Shown here piece after piece: positions 24,527 through 31,618 of a stretch of DNA of 33,831 nt. Every line of letters starts with the position of its first letter. The stretch's first letter is position 1. Source of the stretch: Propionibacterium sp. Its GTDB lineage: Bacteria; Actinomycetota; Actinomycetes; Propionibacteriales; Propionibacteriaceae. Location: assembly GCA_012837465.1 (NCBI GenBank), contig DURG01000401.1:1-33831 (forward strand), written 5' to 3'. A program made the position numbers and the translations under genes. The notes beneath the pieces were generated by a model, which made no database searches, was not told the origin of the DNA, and was given only the letters and a program-made list of their open reading frames with translations.

Positions 24527-25764
24527 GCCTCAGCGTCGCGATCCTGATCGACGACTTCTTCCCCAACTCGGGAGGCATCGGCCGATCGGTCCAGACGCAG
24601 TTGGAGGAACTGTCCCGGATGGGCCATGAGGTCACCCTCATCGCCCCCGACCGGCACCTCCAGCGCCCGGCGGGCGTGCGCACCATCGCCTGCCCCGCCA
24701 TCTACAAGGAGGGCCTGCCCGCGCACCTGTGCGTGCTGCATCCCACCGAGCGGCGCGCGCGGCTGATCTCCAAGCAGGCCCGCTTCGACGTCGTGCATTC
24801 GCAGACCGAGCGTGGCGCCCTCGTGCTGGCTGCCCGCATCGCCCGGCTGCAGGGCATCCCGCACGTGCACACGTTCCACACCAACATCGCCGGCACCCAC
24901 AGCACGCTGCCGTTCGCTGCTGCCTGGGGCTCGCTCGGCTACGAAGTGCTCGTGACGCGCGCCCTCGGGCTGGGCTCGAAGCGCCCGCCGCGCTTCGCGT
25001 CGTCGTTCCCGCCCAAGACGGCGGAGCCGGACAACAACAACTTCTTCTCCCGCATGGACTGGCGCTCGCTCGGCTGGATCGCCGCCCACGCCGACGCAGT
25101 GACCAGCCCGGCCGCGTACATGCTGGAGAACATCGAAGCCGCCGTCGCCCAGCCCATCGGCGGCGCCGTCATCCCCAACGCCTCGGCCGTGACCATCGTC
25201 GACGGCGCGGCCCAGCGCCGCGAGGAACGCCACGGCATCCGCTTCCTGAGCATCGGCAGACTGGCCAAGGAGAAGCGCCTCGACGTCATCATCAGGGCCT
25301 TCAACCGCGCCCGCATCCCCGACGCCGAACTGGTCATCGTGGGCGACGGGGACCAGCGCGAACGGCTGGAGGCCCTCGCCGGGCCAGGCGTTCGGTTCCT
25401 GGGCGGGCTGTCCGACCGCGCTGCCGTCGCCGAGCAGTACCTTGAGGCGGACGCGCTGGTGCTCGGCTCCTACCGCTTCGACGTGCAGCCCATGGTCATC
25501 CTCGAGGCAGGTGCGGCCAAGCTGCCCGTGCTCTACTGCGACGACCGGCTCACCGCTGGCCTCAGCGGCCAGACTTCCCAGCTCGTGGCGCCTGACATGC
25601 AGTCGCTGGCGCGCGGCATGCAGAAGCTCGCCGAGCCCGGCCGGCTCGCCGAGCTCAGGGCCGGCTACGAGAGGGTGGACGTGCGGCTGGACCCCGAGGA
25701 CATGGCCGCGGCGTACGTGAAGGTCTATGAGAAGGCGAGGAGGCTCCCCGAGCGACATGGCTGA
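24523..25764 (+). CDS. Glycosyltransferase family 4 protein
   Basis: A 413-residue GT-B enzyme that transfers a sugar from a nucleotide donor. The N-terminal Rossmann half holds DFFPNSGGIGRSVQTQLEEL and FDVVHSQTERGAL with HVHTFHTN; the C-terminal half has FLSIGRLAKEKRLDVIIRAF, the donor-site strand ELVIVGDGDQRE, and DVQPMVILEAGAAKLPVLY with the acidic residue of the EX7E-type site (first Glu replaced by the SYRFDVQ stretch). An extended insert around residues 140-185 (PFAAAWGSLGYE to DNNNFFSRMDW) could be an acceptor loop. Overlaps: ATGA with the phosphodiesterase before it and 8 bp with thymidine kinase after it. The acceptor, perhaps a glycolipid, cannot be told. Confidence 0.88.
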   Translation: MSLSVAILIDDFFPNSGGIGRSVQTQLEELSRMGHEVTLIAPDRHLQRPAGVRTIACPAIYKEGLPAHLCVLHPTERRARLISKQARFDVVHSQTERGALVLAARIARLQGIPHVHTFHTNIAGTHSTLPFAAAWGSLGYEVLVTRALGLGSKRPPRFASSFPPKTAEPDNNNFFSRMDWRSLGWIAAHADAVTSPAAYMLENIEAAVAQPIGGAVIPNASAVTIVDGAAQRREERHGIRFLSIGRLAKEKRLDVIIRAFNRARIPDAELVIVGDGDQRERLEALAGPGVRFLGGLSDRAAVAEQYLEADALVLGSYRFDVQPMVILEAGAAKLPVLYCDDRLTAGLSGQTSQLVAPDMQSLARGMQKLAEPGRLAELRAGYERVDVRLDPEDMAAAYVKVYEKARRLPERHG

Positions 25765-26401
25765 GTTGGTGTTCCACAGCGGCCCCATGGACTGCGGCAA
25801 GTCGACCATGGCCCTGCAGCTCGAGCACGTGCATTCGACACACGGGCGGCGCGGGCGGGTGTTCAGCTCGCAGGACCGAGCGGGAGAGGGAGTGATCACC
25901 TCACGCCTGGGTCTCACGGCCAAGGCCATCGAGGCGCCCCCGGGGTTCGACTTCTGGCGCTACATCATCGGCGAGCTCACCAGTGGCCGCATCGTCGACT
26001 ACCTGGTGTGCGACGAGGCCCAGTTCTACACGCCAGAGCAGATCGACCAGCTTGCCCGCATCGTCGACGAACTGCAGATCGACGTCTATGCCTTCGGCAT
26101 CCTCGCGGACTTCCGCACCGAGTTGTTCCCAGGCTCGAAGCGGCTCGTGGAGCTGGCCGACCGGATGGAGATGCTCTCGCTCGGCCCGCTGTGCTGGTGC
26201 GGCGCGCGGGGCACCCACAATGCGCGCACCGTCGACGGGCTGATGGTCACGGAAGGCTCACAGGTCGTCGTCGGGGACACCGCCAGCGGGGGAGAGGTGC
26301 GCTACGAGGTGCTGTGTCGCATGCACCACCGCCGGCGCATGACGGCGACGCGGGCCAAGGCCACGTTGTCGCCTGACCCGCTGCCCTTCGACGAGGGCTG
26401 A
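25757..26401 (+). CDS. tdk: Thymidine kinase (TK1-like)
   Basis: Phosphorylates thymidine with ATP in the salvage path to dTTP. The 214 residues carry Walker A GPMDCGKST (9-17), the Walker B/base CDEAQFY (Glu87), GILADFRTELFPGS (the lasso-type loop) and a zinc site made of Cys146, Cys148, Cys187 and His190. The first pair is C-x-C (LCWCG) rather than the textbook C-x2-C; I recall this as common in actinobacteria. The start at 25757 gives the family N-terminus MAELVFHSGP; its ribosome site (AGGAGG) is about 13 bases away, so it may rely on coupling to the glycosyltransferase, which it overlaps by 8 bp. It converges with sepH. Confidence 0.9.
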   Translation: MAELVFHSGPMDCGKSTMALQLEHVHSTHGRRGRVFSSQDRAGEGVITSRLGLTAKAIEAPPGFDFWRYIIGELTSGRIVDYLVCDEAQFYTPEQIDQLARIVDELQIDVYAFGILADFRTELFPGSKRLVELADRMEMLSLGPLCWCGARGTHNARTVDGLMVTEGSQVVVGDTASGGEVRYEVLCRMHHRRRMTATRAKATLSPDPLPFDEG

Positions 26402-26404
26402 ACC

Positions 26405-27334
26405 TCAGGGCTTCGCCGGCCCACCGAACATGATCTCGTCCCAGCTGGGCACCTTCGCGCGGCGGCGGCGCTTGGTGGGCTTTGGTGCCTCCTCGGCCTC
26501 CACCAGGGGGTCCTGCTGGGGCTCGGCGACCTCCTCGGTCACCGGCTCGTCCTCGATGACGGTGGTGGCCTCCTCGTCCGTGGCGTCCTCGGCGGGCGCA
26601 GCCTCCCCGTCGGGCGCGTCCTCGACGGCGGGTTCGGCCTCGCCGTCGGCAGCCGGTGCCTCGCCGGAGGACGGTAGGTCCTCGGCCGGTTCCATGATGC
26701 CGGTGTAGATCCGCACCGAATCCTCGCTGATGCCGCTCAACATGTCGTAGAGGCTGTCCAGTTCGGAGGTGTCCTCGTTGGACTCGTGCATGAGCTCGGA
26801 GGCGGGCACGTCGTCACCCGGGTGTGACTCCGGCTGCTGCGTGGCACGCACCAGCGCCAACTCGTCGTGCAGGTCGACGGTGTTCTCGTCCTCGGGGGCG
26901 GCACCCAACTGCTCCTCGCCGATCATCCAGCGGGCATCGGGGTTGTGGGCCACCGAGAACCGGCCCTTGGGGTCGAAGATGAACTCGGCGGTGCGCTCTT
27001 CGGCGGCCACGTCGACGGGGAGGTGCGCCACCACGCGCCACTTCAGGTCCGACTGGCGCCAGGCATCCCACCGGATGTCATCGGCGTCGATGCTGCGGGA
27101 GCGGAGCCGGGCGGAGATCAGTTCGCCGAGCCTACGGTGGGTGCCGGCCTCGCCGCGGCGGCGGATGGTCGCAGCCTGTGCCTGCTGCGCCATGTGCTCA
27201 CGCTCGGCCAACACGGGGCCCGCGAAAGCGTCGATGTGCTCGGCGGACATGCCGCTCTCGGCCACCAGGTCGGCGACGGATGCGCCCGTGCGGATTCGGG
27301 CCTGGATCTCCCGTGGGGTCAGGGACTCGTCCAT
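26405..27334 (-). CDS. sepH: Septation protein SepH (DUF3071), N-terminally short
   Basis: Promotes FtsZ assembly at the division site in Streptomyces and mycobacteria. The 309 residues begin MDESLTPREIQARIRTGASV, the helix-turn-helix segment, followed by FAGPVLAEREHM and the conserved WRQSDLKWRVVAHL/FDPKGRFSVAHN region. A long acidic, Ala/Pro-rich linker (about 190-285) leads to the FtsZ-binding C-terminus RRRRAKVPSWDEIMFGG. Typical SepH has about 50 residues before the helix-turn-helix (MxELRVVAV...); here they are absent. GAGGAG four bases before 27334 supports this short start; an in-frame ATG at 27436 adds only unrelated residues. Convergent with thymidine kinase, three bases apart; divergent from DUF4193. 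Confidence 0.9.
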   Translation of the reverse strand: MDESLTPREIQARIRTGASVADLVAESGMSAEHIDAFAGPVLAEREHMAQQAQAATIRRRGEAGTHRRLGELISARLRSRSIDADDIRWDAWRQSDLKWRVVAHLPVDVAAEERTAEFIFDPKGRFSVAHNPDARWMIGEEQLGAAPEDENTVDLHDELALVRATQQPESHPGDDVPASELMHESNEDTSELDSLYDMLSGISEDSVRIYTGIMEPAEDLPSSGEAPAADGEAEPAVEDAPDGEAAPAEDATDEEATTVIEDEPVTEEVAEPQQDPLVEAEEAPKPTKRRRRAKVPSWDEIMFGGPAKP

Positions 27335-27368
27335 TGGACTCCTCGTGCGGCTGGCTACTGTGTGGGCC

Positions 27369-27374
27369 AACTTA
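27369..27374 (-). promoter_or_regulatory. -10 element for sepH
   Basis: TAAGTT on the minus strand, 34 bases before the sepH ATG, the same hexamer as before App1. No good -35 is seen. The short leader leaves room for the GAGGAG ribosome site. Confidence 0.4.
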
Positions 27375-27405
27375 CCAGCGTGCGCGCGCCTACCGCGAGA
27401 GGCCG

Positions 27406-27484
27406 CTCCGCAGGCGGAGGACATTGGGGTGGACAATCAACCGCCGCCCCGGTATCTATGCCAGCACCTTATGTGATACACATA
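27406..27484. promoter_or_regulatory. Two palindromes in the sepH/DUF4193 divergent region
   Basis: CTCCGC-AG-GCGGAG (27406-27419) and TATGTG-ATA-CACATA (27470-27484) lie in the 181-bp gap. The second, unusually AT-rich for this DNA, lies about 30 bases before the DUF4193 start and could be an operator or part of its promoter. No regulator is assigned. Confidence 0.45.
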
Positions 27485-27515
27485 GCGCGATCGTGGCAAC
27501 GAAAGGAACCAACGG

Positions 27516-27812
27516 ATGGCAACGGACTACGACGCTCCCCGCAAGACCGACGAGGAGATGAGCGAGGATTCGCTCGAGGAACTGAAGTCCCGTCGGGCCG
27601 ACCAGAACTCTGGGAAGGTCGACGAGGACGAGGTCGAGGCTGCCGAGACGTTCGAACTGCCCGGAGCGGACCTCTCGCACGAGGAACTGACCGTGCGGGT
27701 CCTCCCCAGGCAGTCGAACGAATTCACCTGTGCGTCCTGCTTCCTCGTGAAGGCGCGCGCCCAGTTGGCCGAGGAGAAGAACGGACAGTTCTACTGCGTG
27801 GACTGCGTCTGA
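27516..27812 (+). CDS. DUF4193 domain-containing protein
   Basis: A 98-residue acidic protein conserved across actinobacteria, function unknown. It starts MATDYDAPRKTDEE, has an acidic middle (KVDEDEVEAAETFELPGADL) and ends in a zinc-ribbon-like pair, CASC then CVDCV at the C-terminus. GAAAGGA lies eight bases before the ATG. In mycobacteria a homologue also sits beside the DUF3093-dut genes (Rv2699c, from memory). The stop is one base from that of the convergent DUF4235 gene. The RNA-polymerase-binding look of the acidic zinc-ribbon layout is only an impression. Confidence 0.9.
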   Translation: MATDYDAPRKTDEEMSEDSLEELKSRRADQNSGKVDEDEVEAAETFELPGADLSHEELTVRVLPRQSNEFTCASCFLVKARAQLAEEKNGQFYCVDCV

Positions 27813-27813
27813 C

Positions 27814-28104
27814 TCAGGTCAGCTTGCTGCGGAGCTTGCCCGGGCCGGCATGGTTGTAGTTGGCCATCCAGCGCTGGTGCACGACCCGGTTCATCACCAG
27901 TTGTGCCATGCCGACGCCCAGGCCGCTCGCGCCTGCCCAGATGAGGGCCTTGGTCAGCGGAACCTCGGGATCATTCGGGTCCGGGGGAATGTCGCCAGTG
28001 GTGGCCTCCCACACCTTGGTGACGAGCTTCTGGGTCACGATCGTGGTGACGGCGCCCGCCACTCCCGCGTAGACCTTCCACATGATCTTCTCGGTCATTG
28101 CCAT
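27814..28104 (-). CDS. DUF4235 domain-containing membrane protein
   Basis: A 96-residue protein with two likely membrane segments: VYAGVAGAVTTIVTQKLV near the N-terminus and ALIWAGASGLGVGMAQLVMN in the middle, joined by a short Pro/Asp-rich loop (TGDIPPDPNDPEVPL) and ending in a basic tail. This matches DUF4235, a small actinobacterial family of unknown function. AAGGAAG lies six bases before the ATG at 28104; a second in-frame ATG at 28098 is possible. It is a single gene, convergent with DUF4193 (one base apart) and divergent from DUF3093. Confidence 0.87.
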   Translation of the reverse strand: MAMTEKIMWKVYAGVAGAVTTIVTQKLVTKVWEATTGDIPPDPNDPEVPLTKALIWAGASGLGVGMAQLVMNRVVHQRWMANYNHAGPGKLRSKLT

Positions 28105-28155
28105 TGGGGGCTTCCTTTCGCTGGGACCAGATCACTGCCCATTATGCCCTCGCGT

Positions 28156-28161
28156 TAAGGT
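28156..28161 (+). promoter_or_regulatory. -10 element for the DUF3093-dut genes
   Basis: TAAGGT, six bases (GACCAA), then the GTG at 28168. Same leaderless spacing as at parE; no ribosome site is present. Confidence 0.5.
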
Positions 28162-28167
28162 GACCAA

Positions 28168-28614
28168 GTGACCTATTCGGAACGTCTGCACATCCCCGTG
28201 TGGTGGATCGTGCTCGCCATCTTTTTCGTCGCCAGCGTGGGCGTCGCGGTGATCGCGTACCTGGAACTCTGGCTCGCCATCACCGTCATCGTGCTGACCC
28301 TCGTCGGGGTCGCGGTGGGGCTGTTCGCCTACAGTCGCACCCAACTTCGCGTCGACGTCGACGCGTTCACCGCTGGGCGCTACCGCCTCGAGCACGAGTA
28401 CCTCGGCGCGGTGAGCGCCTATGAGGGCGAGGCCGCACGAGAGGTGCTCGGCCCCAAGGCCGACCATGATGCGTTCCTCTTCACGCGCCCCTACATCAGC
28501 GGCCTGGTCCGCATCGACGTCGAGGACGACGCGGATCCGCACTCCTGCTGGCTGGTCAGCACCCGCCGCCCACACGAACTGGCCGCCGCCCTCGCCAAGG
28601 AGCCCGTCGCGTGA
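28168..28614 (+). CDS. DUF3093 membrane protein
   Basis: A 148-residue protein with two adjacent transmembrane helices (about residues 10-30 and 34-52, VWWIVLAIFFVASVGVAV and LWLAITVIVLTLVGVAVG) followed by a soluble C-terminal domain with FLFTRPYISGLVRIDVED and CWLVSTRRPHELAAAL. It belongs to DUF3093, an uncharacterised actinobacterial family regularly placed before dut (Rv2698-like). The GTG start lies at a leaderless position after TAAGGT. The stop overlaps the dut start as GTGA, so dUTPase synthesis is coupled to this membrane protein; why is not known. Confidence 0.88.
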   Translation: MTYSERLHIPVWWIVLAIFFVASVGVAVIAYLELWLAITVIVLTLVGVAVGLFAYSRTQLRVDVDAFTAGRYRLEHEYLGAVSAYEGEAAREVLGPKADHDAFLFTRPYISGLVRIDVEDDADPHSCWLVSTRRPHELAAALAKEPVA

Positions 28615-29048
28615 ACATCCCCACCGTCGCCGCCGAGGGCAGCCTGCCCACCTACGCCCATCCCGGTGACGCCGGGGCGGACCTGCGGGCCACGGAGGAC
28701 GTCGTGCTCGAGCCGGGGGAGCGCCGGCTCGTCGGCACCGGGGTCGCCCTCGCGCTGCCCGACGGCTACGTCGGGCTCGTCACGCCCCGTTCCGGCCTCG
28801 CCGCACGGGCGGGGCTCAGCATCGTCAACGCCCCCGGCGTGATCGACTCCGGCTACCGCGGCGAGATCAAGGTATGCCTGGTCAACCTGGACCCGCGCGA
28901 GACGGTGCGGCTGAGCGCGGGGGACCGCATCGCGCAGTTGCTCGTCATGCCGTTCGCCACCGCGTCGTTCATCGAGGTGGACACGCTCGATGAGACTGTC
29001 CGCGGTGATGGTGGGTATGGTTCAACTGGTGGGTTCACCAACCACTGA
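28611..29048 (+). CDS. dut: Deoxyuridine 5'-triphosphate nucleotidohydrolase (dUTPase)
   Basis: Hydrolyses dUTP to dUMP and pyrophosphate, keeping uracil out of DNA and feeding dTMP synthesis. All five motifs of the trimeric family are present in 145 residues: HPGDAGADLRA, TPRSGLA, GVIDSGYRGEIKVCLVN (Asp and Tyr of the uracil pocket), RIAQLLVMP, and the flexible C-terminal arm RGDGGYGSTG. The GTG start overlaps the DUF3093 stop. Thymidine kinase 2.2 kb upstream works in the same nucleotide pool. Confidence 0.96.
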   Translation: MNIPTVAAEGSLPTYAHPGDAGADLRATEDVVLEPGERRLVGTGVALALPDGYVGLVTPRSGLAARAGLSIVNAPGVIDSGYRGEIKVCLVNLDPRETVRLSAGDRIAQLLVMPFATASFIEVDTLDETVRGDGGYGSTGGFTNH

Positions 29049-29066
29049 GACCAGAAGGATGTTCCT

Positions 29067-29786
29067 GTGATTTTCGGACGCAAGAAGCGCGCCGCCACCG
29101 AGGCCGAGGAGGCCGTCGTCGACACTGTCGACGAGGTGGAGGCCGAGGAGGCGGAGGCGGCCGATGAGCCGTCATCGATCGAGGAGCAGGCGGCCCTGTG
29201 GGACGCGGACTTCGACCGCGACTGGGGCCCCTTCGACATCGACGAGGTGGAACTCGAGGCCGATGCCGACGAGGTCAAGCGCCTCGACCTGGGCACCCTC
29301 GTGCTCACCCCCTTCGAGGGCATGACCCTGCAGTTGCAGGTCAACAAGGAGACGAACAAGGTCCAGTCGCTGCTGGTCGGCGACGGCCAGTCCGCGCTGG
29401 AGGTCGGCGTGTTCGCCGGCCCCGCCAAGTCGTCGATGGTCGACGAGATCCGCTCGGAGATCATTCGCGTGACGCAGCAGCAGAAGGGCCGCATCGAACT
29501 GGTGCAGGGCCCCTTCGGCGCCGAGGTGCGCCGCGCGCTGCCCGTGACCGACCCCAACGGCAACCCAGCGATGCACGTGTCCCGCACGTGGCTCGTCGGC
29601 GGGCCGGGCTGGGTGCTGCGGGGCGTGCTGCTCGGCAAGGCCACCTTCGAGCCCACCAACAAGGAAGCGCAGCTCGCCCTCGAGGAGTTCTTCAGCAACC
29701 TGGTGGTGCGCCGCGGCACCGAGCCTGCGGCCCCCGGCAGCCTCCTGCCCATGACTGTGCCGCAGCAGACCCAGGGGGAGGGCTGA
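29067..29786 (+). CDS. DUF3710 domain-containing protein
   Basis: A 239-residue soluble protein of unknown function. An N-terminal very acidic stretch (about residues 11-40, rich in Glu/Asp/Ala) precedes the DUF3710 domain: DRDWGPFDIDEVE, GMTLQLQVN, ALEVGVFAGPAKSSMVDEIR, IELVQGPFGAEVRRALPV and GGPGWVLRGVLLGKA. AAGGA lies eight bases before the GTG at 29067. It follows dut by 18 bp and precedes the OB-fold gene by 3 bp, the order seen in mycobacteria (Rv2696c region, from memory). A possible -10 (TATGGT, 29015-29020) inside the end of dut could give it extra transcription. Confidence 0.9.
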   Translation: MIFGRKKRAATEAEEAVVDTVDEVEAEEAEAADEPSSIEEQAALWDADFDRDWGPFDIDEVELEADADEVKRLDLGTLVLTPFEGMTLQLQVNKETNKVQSLLVGDGQSALEVGVFAGPAKSSMVDEIRSEIIRVTQQQKGRIELVQGPFGAEVRRALPVTDPNGNPAMHVSRTWLVGGPGWVLRGVLLGKATFEPTNKEAQLALEEFFSNLVVRRGTEPAAPGSLLPMTVPQQTQGEG

Positions 29787-29789
29787 CGC

Positions 29790-30149
29790 ATGCCCGGAGG
29801 GTCGCTCGTAGAGCGGCTGCGACGGTGGCTCACGCCCATCGAGGAACTTGAGGCGACTGAGCTTCGCCAGCGTGCCGAGGACGCCGGCGCGGAATCCGTC
29901 GCTGCCGCCGCACCCCGCAGCAAGGTCACGCTACGTGGCGAGATCACGTCCATCACCTCGGACGCCAAGAACGGCTGGCTCGAAGCCGAGGTCCACGACG
30001 GCTCGGGCGCGGTGCGCCTGGTCTGGATGGGCCGCAGCCGACTCGAGTGCCTGATGCCCGGCCGACACATCCGCGTGACCGGCCGCCTCGCCGAGGAGGA
30101 CGGCAAGCCCGTGATCTTCAACCCCGACTTCGAGGTGCTGCCCTCCTAG
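29790..30149 (+). CDS. OB-fold nucleic-acid-binding domain protein
   Basis: A 119-residue protein: a basic N-terminal helix (LVERLRRWLTPIEELEATEL), a short Ala-rich linker, then one OB-fold of the tRNA-anticodon/RecG type (VTLRGEITSITSDA, WLEAEVHDGSGAVRLVWMGR, GRHIRVTGRLAEEDGKPVIF). It probably binds single-stranded nucleic acid. It starts three bases after the DUF3710 stop, so the two are co-translated, and its stop is two bases from that of the convergent ceoC. Rv2694c is the likely mycobacterial counterpart (from memory). Partner and substrate are unknown. Confidence 0.9.
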   Translation: MPGGSLVERLRRWLTPIEELEATELRQRAEDAGAESVAAAAPRSKVTLRGEITSITSDAKNGWLEAEVHDGSGAVRLVWMGRSRLECLMPGRHIRVTGRLAEEDGKPVIFNPDFEVLPS

Positions 30150-30151
30150 GG

Positions 30152-30850
30152 CTACTCGTCGTCGGCCCCCTCCTCGTCGGCGCCCTCCTCCGCCTCCGGG
30201 TCAAACAGTTCGGCCAGGTCTGGCTCGGAATCCTGGGTCACCAGGAACAACAACTCGTCGAGCGCCTCGAACGCGCGGTCGCGCTCTGGCGGCAACGGGG
30301 CGCCGTCGCGGATGATTGCCACCACCACCACGTCGCCGGGCAGTTCGATGTCGCGGATGCGGCGCCCGATGAAGCGGGACCCGGGCGGCAGGCGCACCTC
30401 TGACAGGTGGGTTGTCGACTTGGTGAACGTGAGGAGGCGCACCAGGTCGCCGGTCGAGACGGCCTCCTCCACCAGCGCCGACATCAGCCGTGGCGTCGAG
30501 ACGGACACGTCGACGCCCCACTGGTCGTCGAACATCCACTCGTTGCCAGGATGGTTCACGCGGCCGACGGTGCGGGGCACGCCGAACTCGGTCTTCGCGA
30601 GCAGGGAGTGCACGAGGTTGGCCTTGTCGTCGCCGGTGGCGGCGATGGCGACGTCGTAGCGGTCGAGTTCGGCCTCCTCCAAGGAGCTCAACTCGCAGGC
30701 GTCCGCCTCGAGCCACACCGCGCCGGGCACGGCGTCGGGCTTGATGGCGGCGCGGTCATTCTCGATGAGCAGGATCTCGTGGCCGTTGGCGATCAGTTCA
30801 CGGGCGATGGAGCGGCCCACATTGCCGGCTCCCGCGATGGCGACGCGCAT
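30152..30850 (-). CDS. ceoC: TrkA-type RCK protein CeoC (potassium transport regulator)
   Basis: A 232-residue NAD(H)-binding regulator of potassium transport. The TrkA-N half begins MRVAIAGAGNVGRSIAREL (GxGxxG) with an acidic ribose-binding residue in LLIEND; the TrkA-C half runs from about residue 140 (VRLPPGSRFIGRRIRDIEL). It ends in a strongly acidic tail (EAEEGADEEGADDE). AGGAGG lies seven bases before the ATG. It starts 11 bp after ceoB, so the pair forms an operon, as in Mycobacterium (ceoB-ceoC). No TrkG/TrkH membrane subunit is in the window. Confidence 0.88.
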   Translation of the reverse strand: MRVAIAGAGNVGRSIARELIANGHEILLIENDRAAIKPDAVPGAVWLEADACELSSLEEAELDRYDVAIAATGDDKANLVHSLLAKTEFGVPRTVGRVNHPGNEWMFDDQWGVDVSVSTPRLMSALVEEAVSTGDLVRLLTFTKSTTHLSEVRLPPGSRFIGRRIRDIELPGDVVVVAIIRDGAPLPPERDRAFEALDELLFLVTQDSEPDLAELFDPEAEEGADEEGADDE

Positions 30851-30861
30851 GGGGGTGCCTC

Positions 30862-31524
30862 CTAGTTCCGGGCCGGGGGCGCGGCGAACAGGGTTTCGAG
30901 GAAATCGATGTGATCGGTGTAGCAGGCCACGTAGATCAGGTCGCCGTCCTGGTAGATGGTGTCGCGGTCCGGGACGACACCGCGGCCGACGCGCTGCACG
31001 AAGGGAATGGGCGCATCCGCGGCGGCCGACAACTCACTGATGCGACGGCCGACCCACCCGCTGTGCACGTGGATCTGCATGAGGCGCGCCTCGCCCGTCG
31101 GGTCGGACCACACCGGCTGGCTGCCAGCGGGCAGCAGGCGCCGAAGCATCTGCGTCACCGTCCACTTGACCGTGGCGACGGTGGGGATGCCGAGGCGCTC
31201 GAAGACTTCCGCGCGGCCCTGGTCGTAGATGCGGGCCACCACGTTGTCGATGTGGTAGATCTCGCGCACCACCCTGGCCGAGAGGATGTTGGAGTTGTCG
31301 CCGGAACTGACGGCGGCGAAGGCATCGGCTCGACGGATACCGGCGGCCTCGAGCACTTCCCGGTCGAAGCCGACCCCCTCGACGGTGAGCCCCTTGAACT
31401 CGTGGCCGAGGCGGCGGAAGGCCTCCGGATCCTGATCGATGACGGCGACGCTGTGGCCCCGTTTCTCCAGCCCCGTGGCGAGCATGGCGCCGACGCGGCC
31501 GCAGCCCATGATGACGATGTGCAC
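30862..31524 (-). CDS. ceoB: TrkA-type RCK protein CeoB (potassium transport regulator)
   Basis: A 220-residue TrkA-N/TrkA-C protein. It starts at the GTG at 31524 (HIVIMGCGRVGAMLATGLE, with GxGxxG), five bases after AAGGAG; an ATG further upstream would read through the promoter region. VIDQD supplies the NAD-ribose acid, and SARVVREIYHIDNVVARIYD is the conserved RCK core; the C-terminal domain covers about residues 130-215. Being next to the permease it matches CeoB rather than CeoC in the mycobacterial order. It is divergent from the KimA-like importer, 94 bp between starts, which suggests the two RCK proteins act on that transporter; this link is inference. Confidence 0.88.
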   Translation of the reverse strand: MHIVIMGCGRVGAMLATGLEKRGHSVAVIDQDPEAFRRLGHEFKGLTVEGVGFDREVLEAAGIRRADAFAAVSSGDNSNILSARVVREIYHIDNVVARIYDQGRAEVFERLGIPTVATVKWTVTQMLRRLLPAGSQPVWSDPTGEARLMQIHVHSGWVGRRISELSAAADAPIPFVQRVGRGVVPDRDTIYQDGDLIYVACYTDHIDFLETLFAAPPARN

Positions 31525-31562
31525 GGTGGCTCCTTCGCGGAATCGATGTGCCGGTGGAGACG

Positions 31563-31568
31563 AACATA
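31563..31568 (-). promoter_or_regulatory. -10 element for ceoB-ceoC
   Basis: TATGTT on the minus strand, 38 bases before the ceoB GTG. No convincing -35 at 16-18 bp. It lies back to back with the importer promoter. Confidence 0.4.
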
Positions 31569-31582
31569 GCACCAGACTGGCG

Positions 31583-31611
31583 ATGACATTTGTGCCCAAC
31601 AGGTCTACCTT
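31583..31611 (+). promoter_or_regulatory. Promoter of the KimA-like importer
   Basis: -35 ATGACA (31583-31588), 17 bp, -10 TACCTT (31606-31611), then seven bases to the GTG at 31619. The predicted start point falls on the start codon, so there is essentially no 5' leader and no space for a riboswitch. Confidence 0.65.
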
Positions 31612-31618
31612 GAGCCTT

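Noticed and set aside
26383..26398. GCCCT-TCGACG-AGGGC hairpin at the thymidine kinase/sepH junction, with nearby CTCAGGG, as a terminator or another copy of the palindromic element
   Set aside because: The stem is only 5 bp, lacks a T-tract and lies inside the coding end of thymidine kinase; similarity to the repeat ends is probably chance.
27335..27436. Missing SepH N-terminus encoded upstream via a frameshift
   Set aside because: None of the three minus-strand frames upstream resembles the conserved SepH N-terminal segment.
31439..31618. Permease start at 31439
   Set aside because: It would place 60 unrelated residues before the family N-terminus and span the promoter and the start of divergent ceoB.
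31525..31618. c-di-AMP (ydaO-type) riboswitch before the KimA-like gene
   Set aside because: The gap is only 94 bp, already holds two promoters, and the predicted transcript starts at the GTG.
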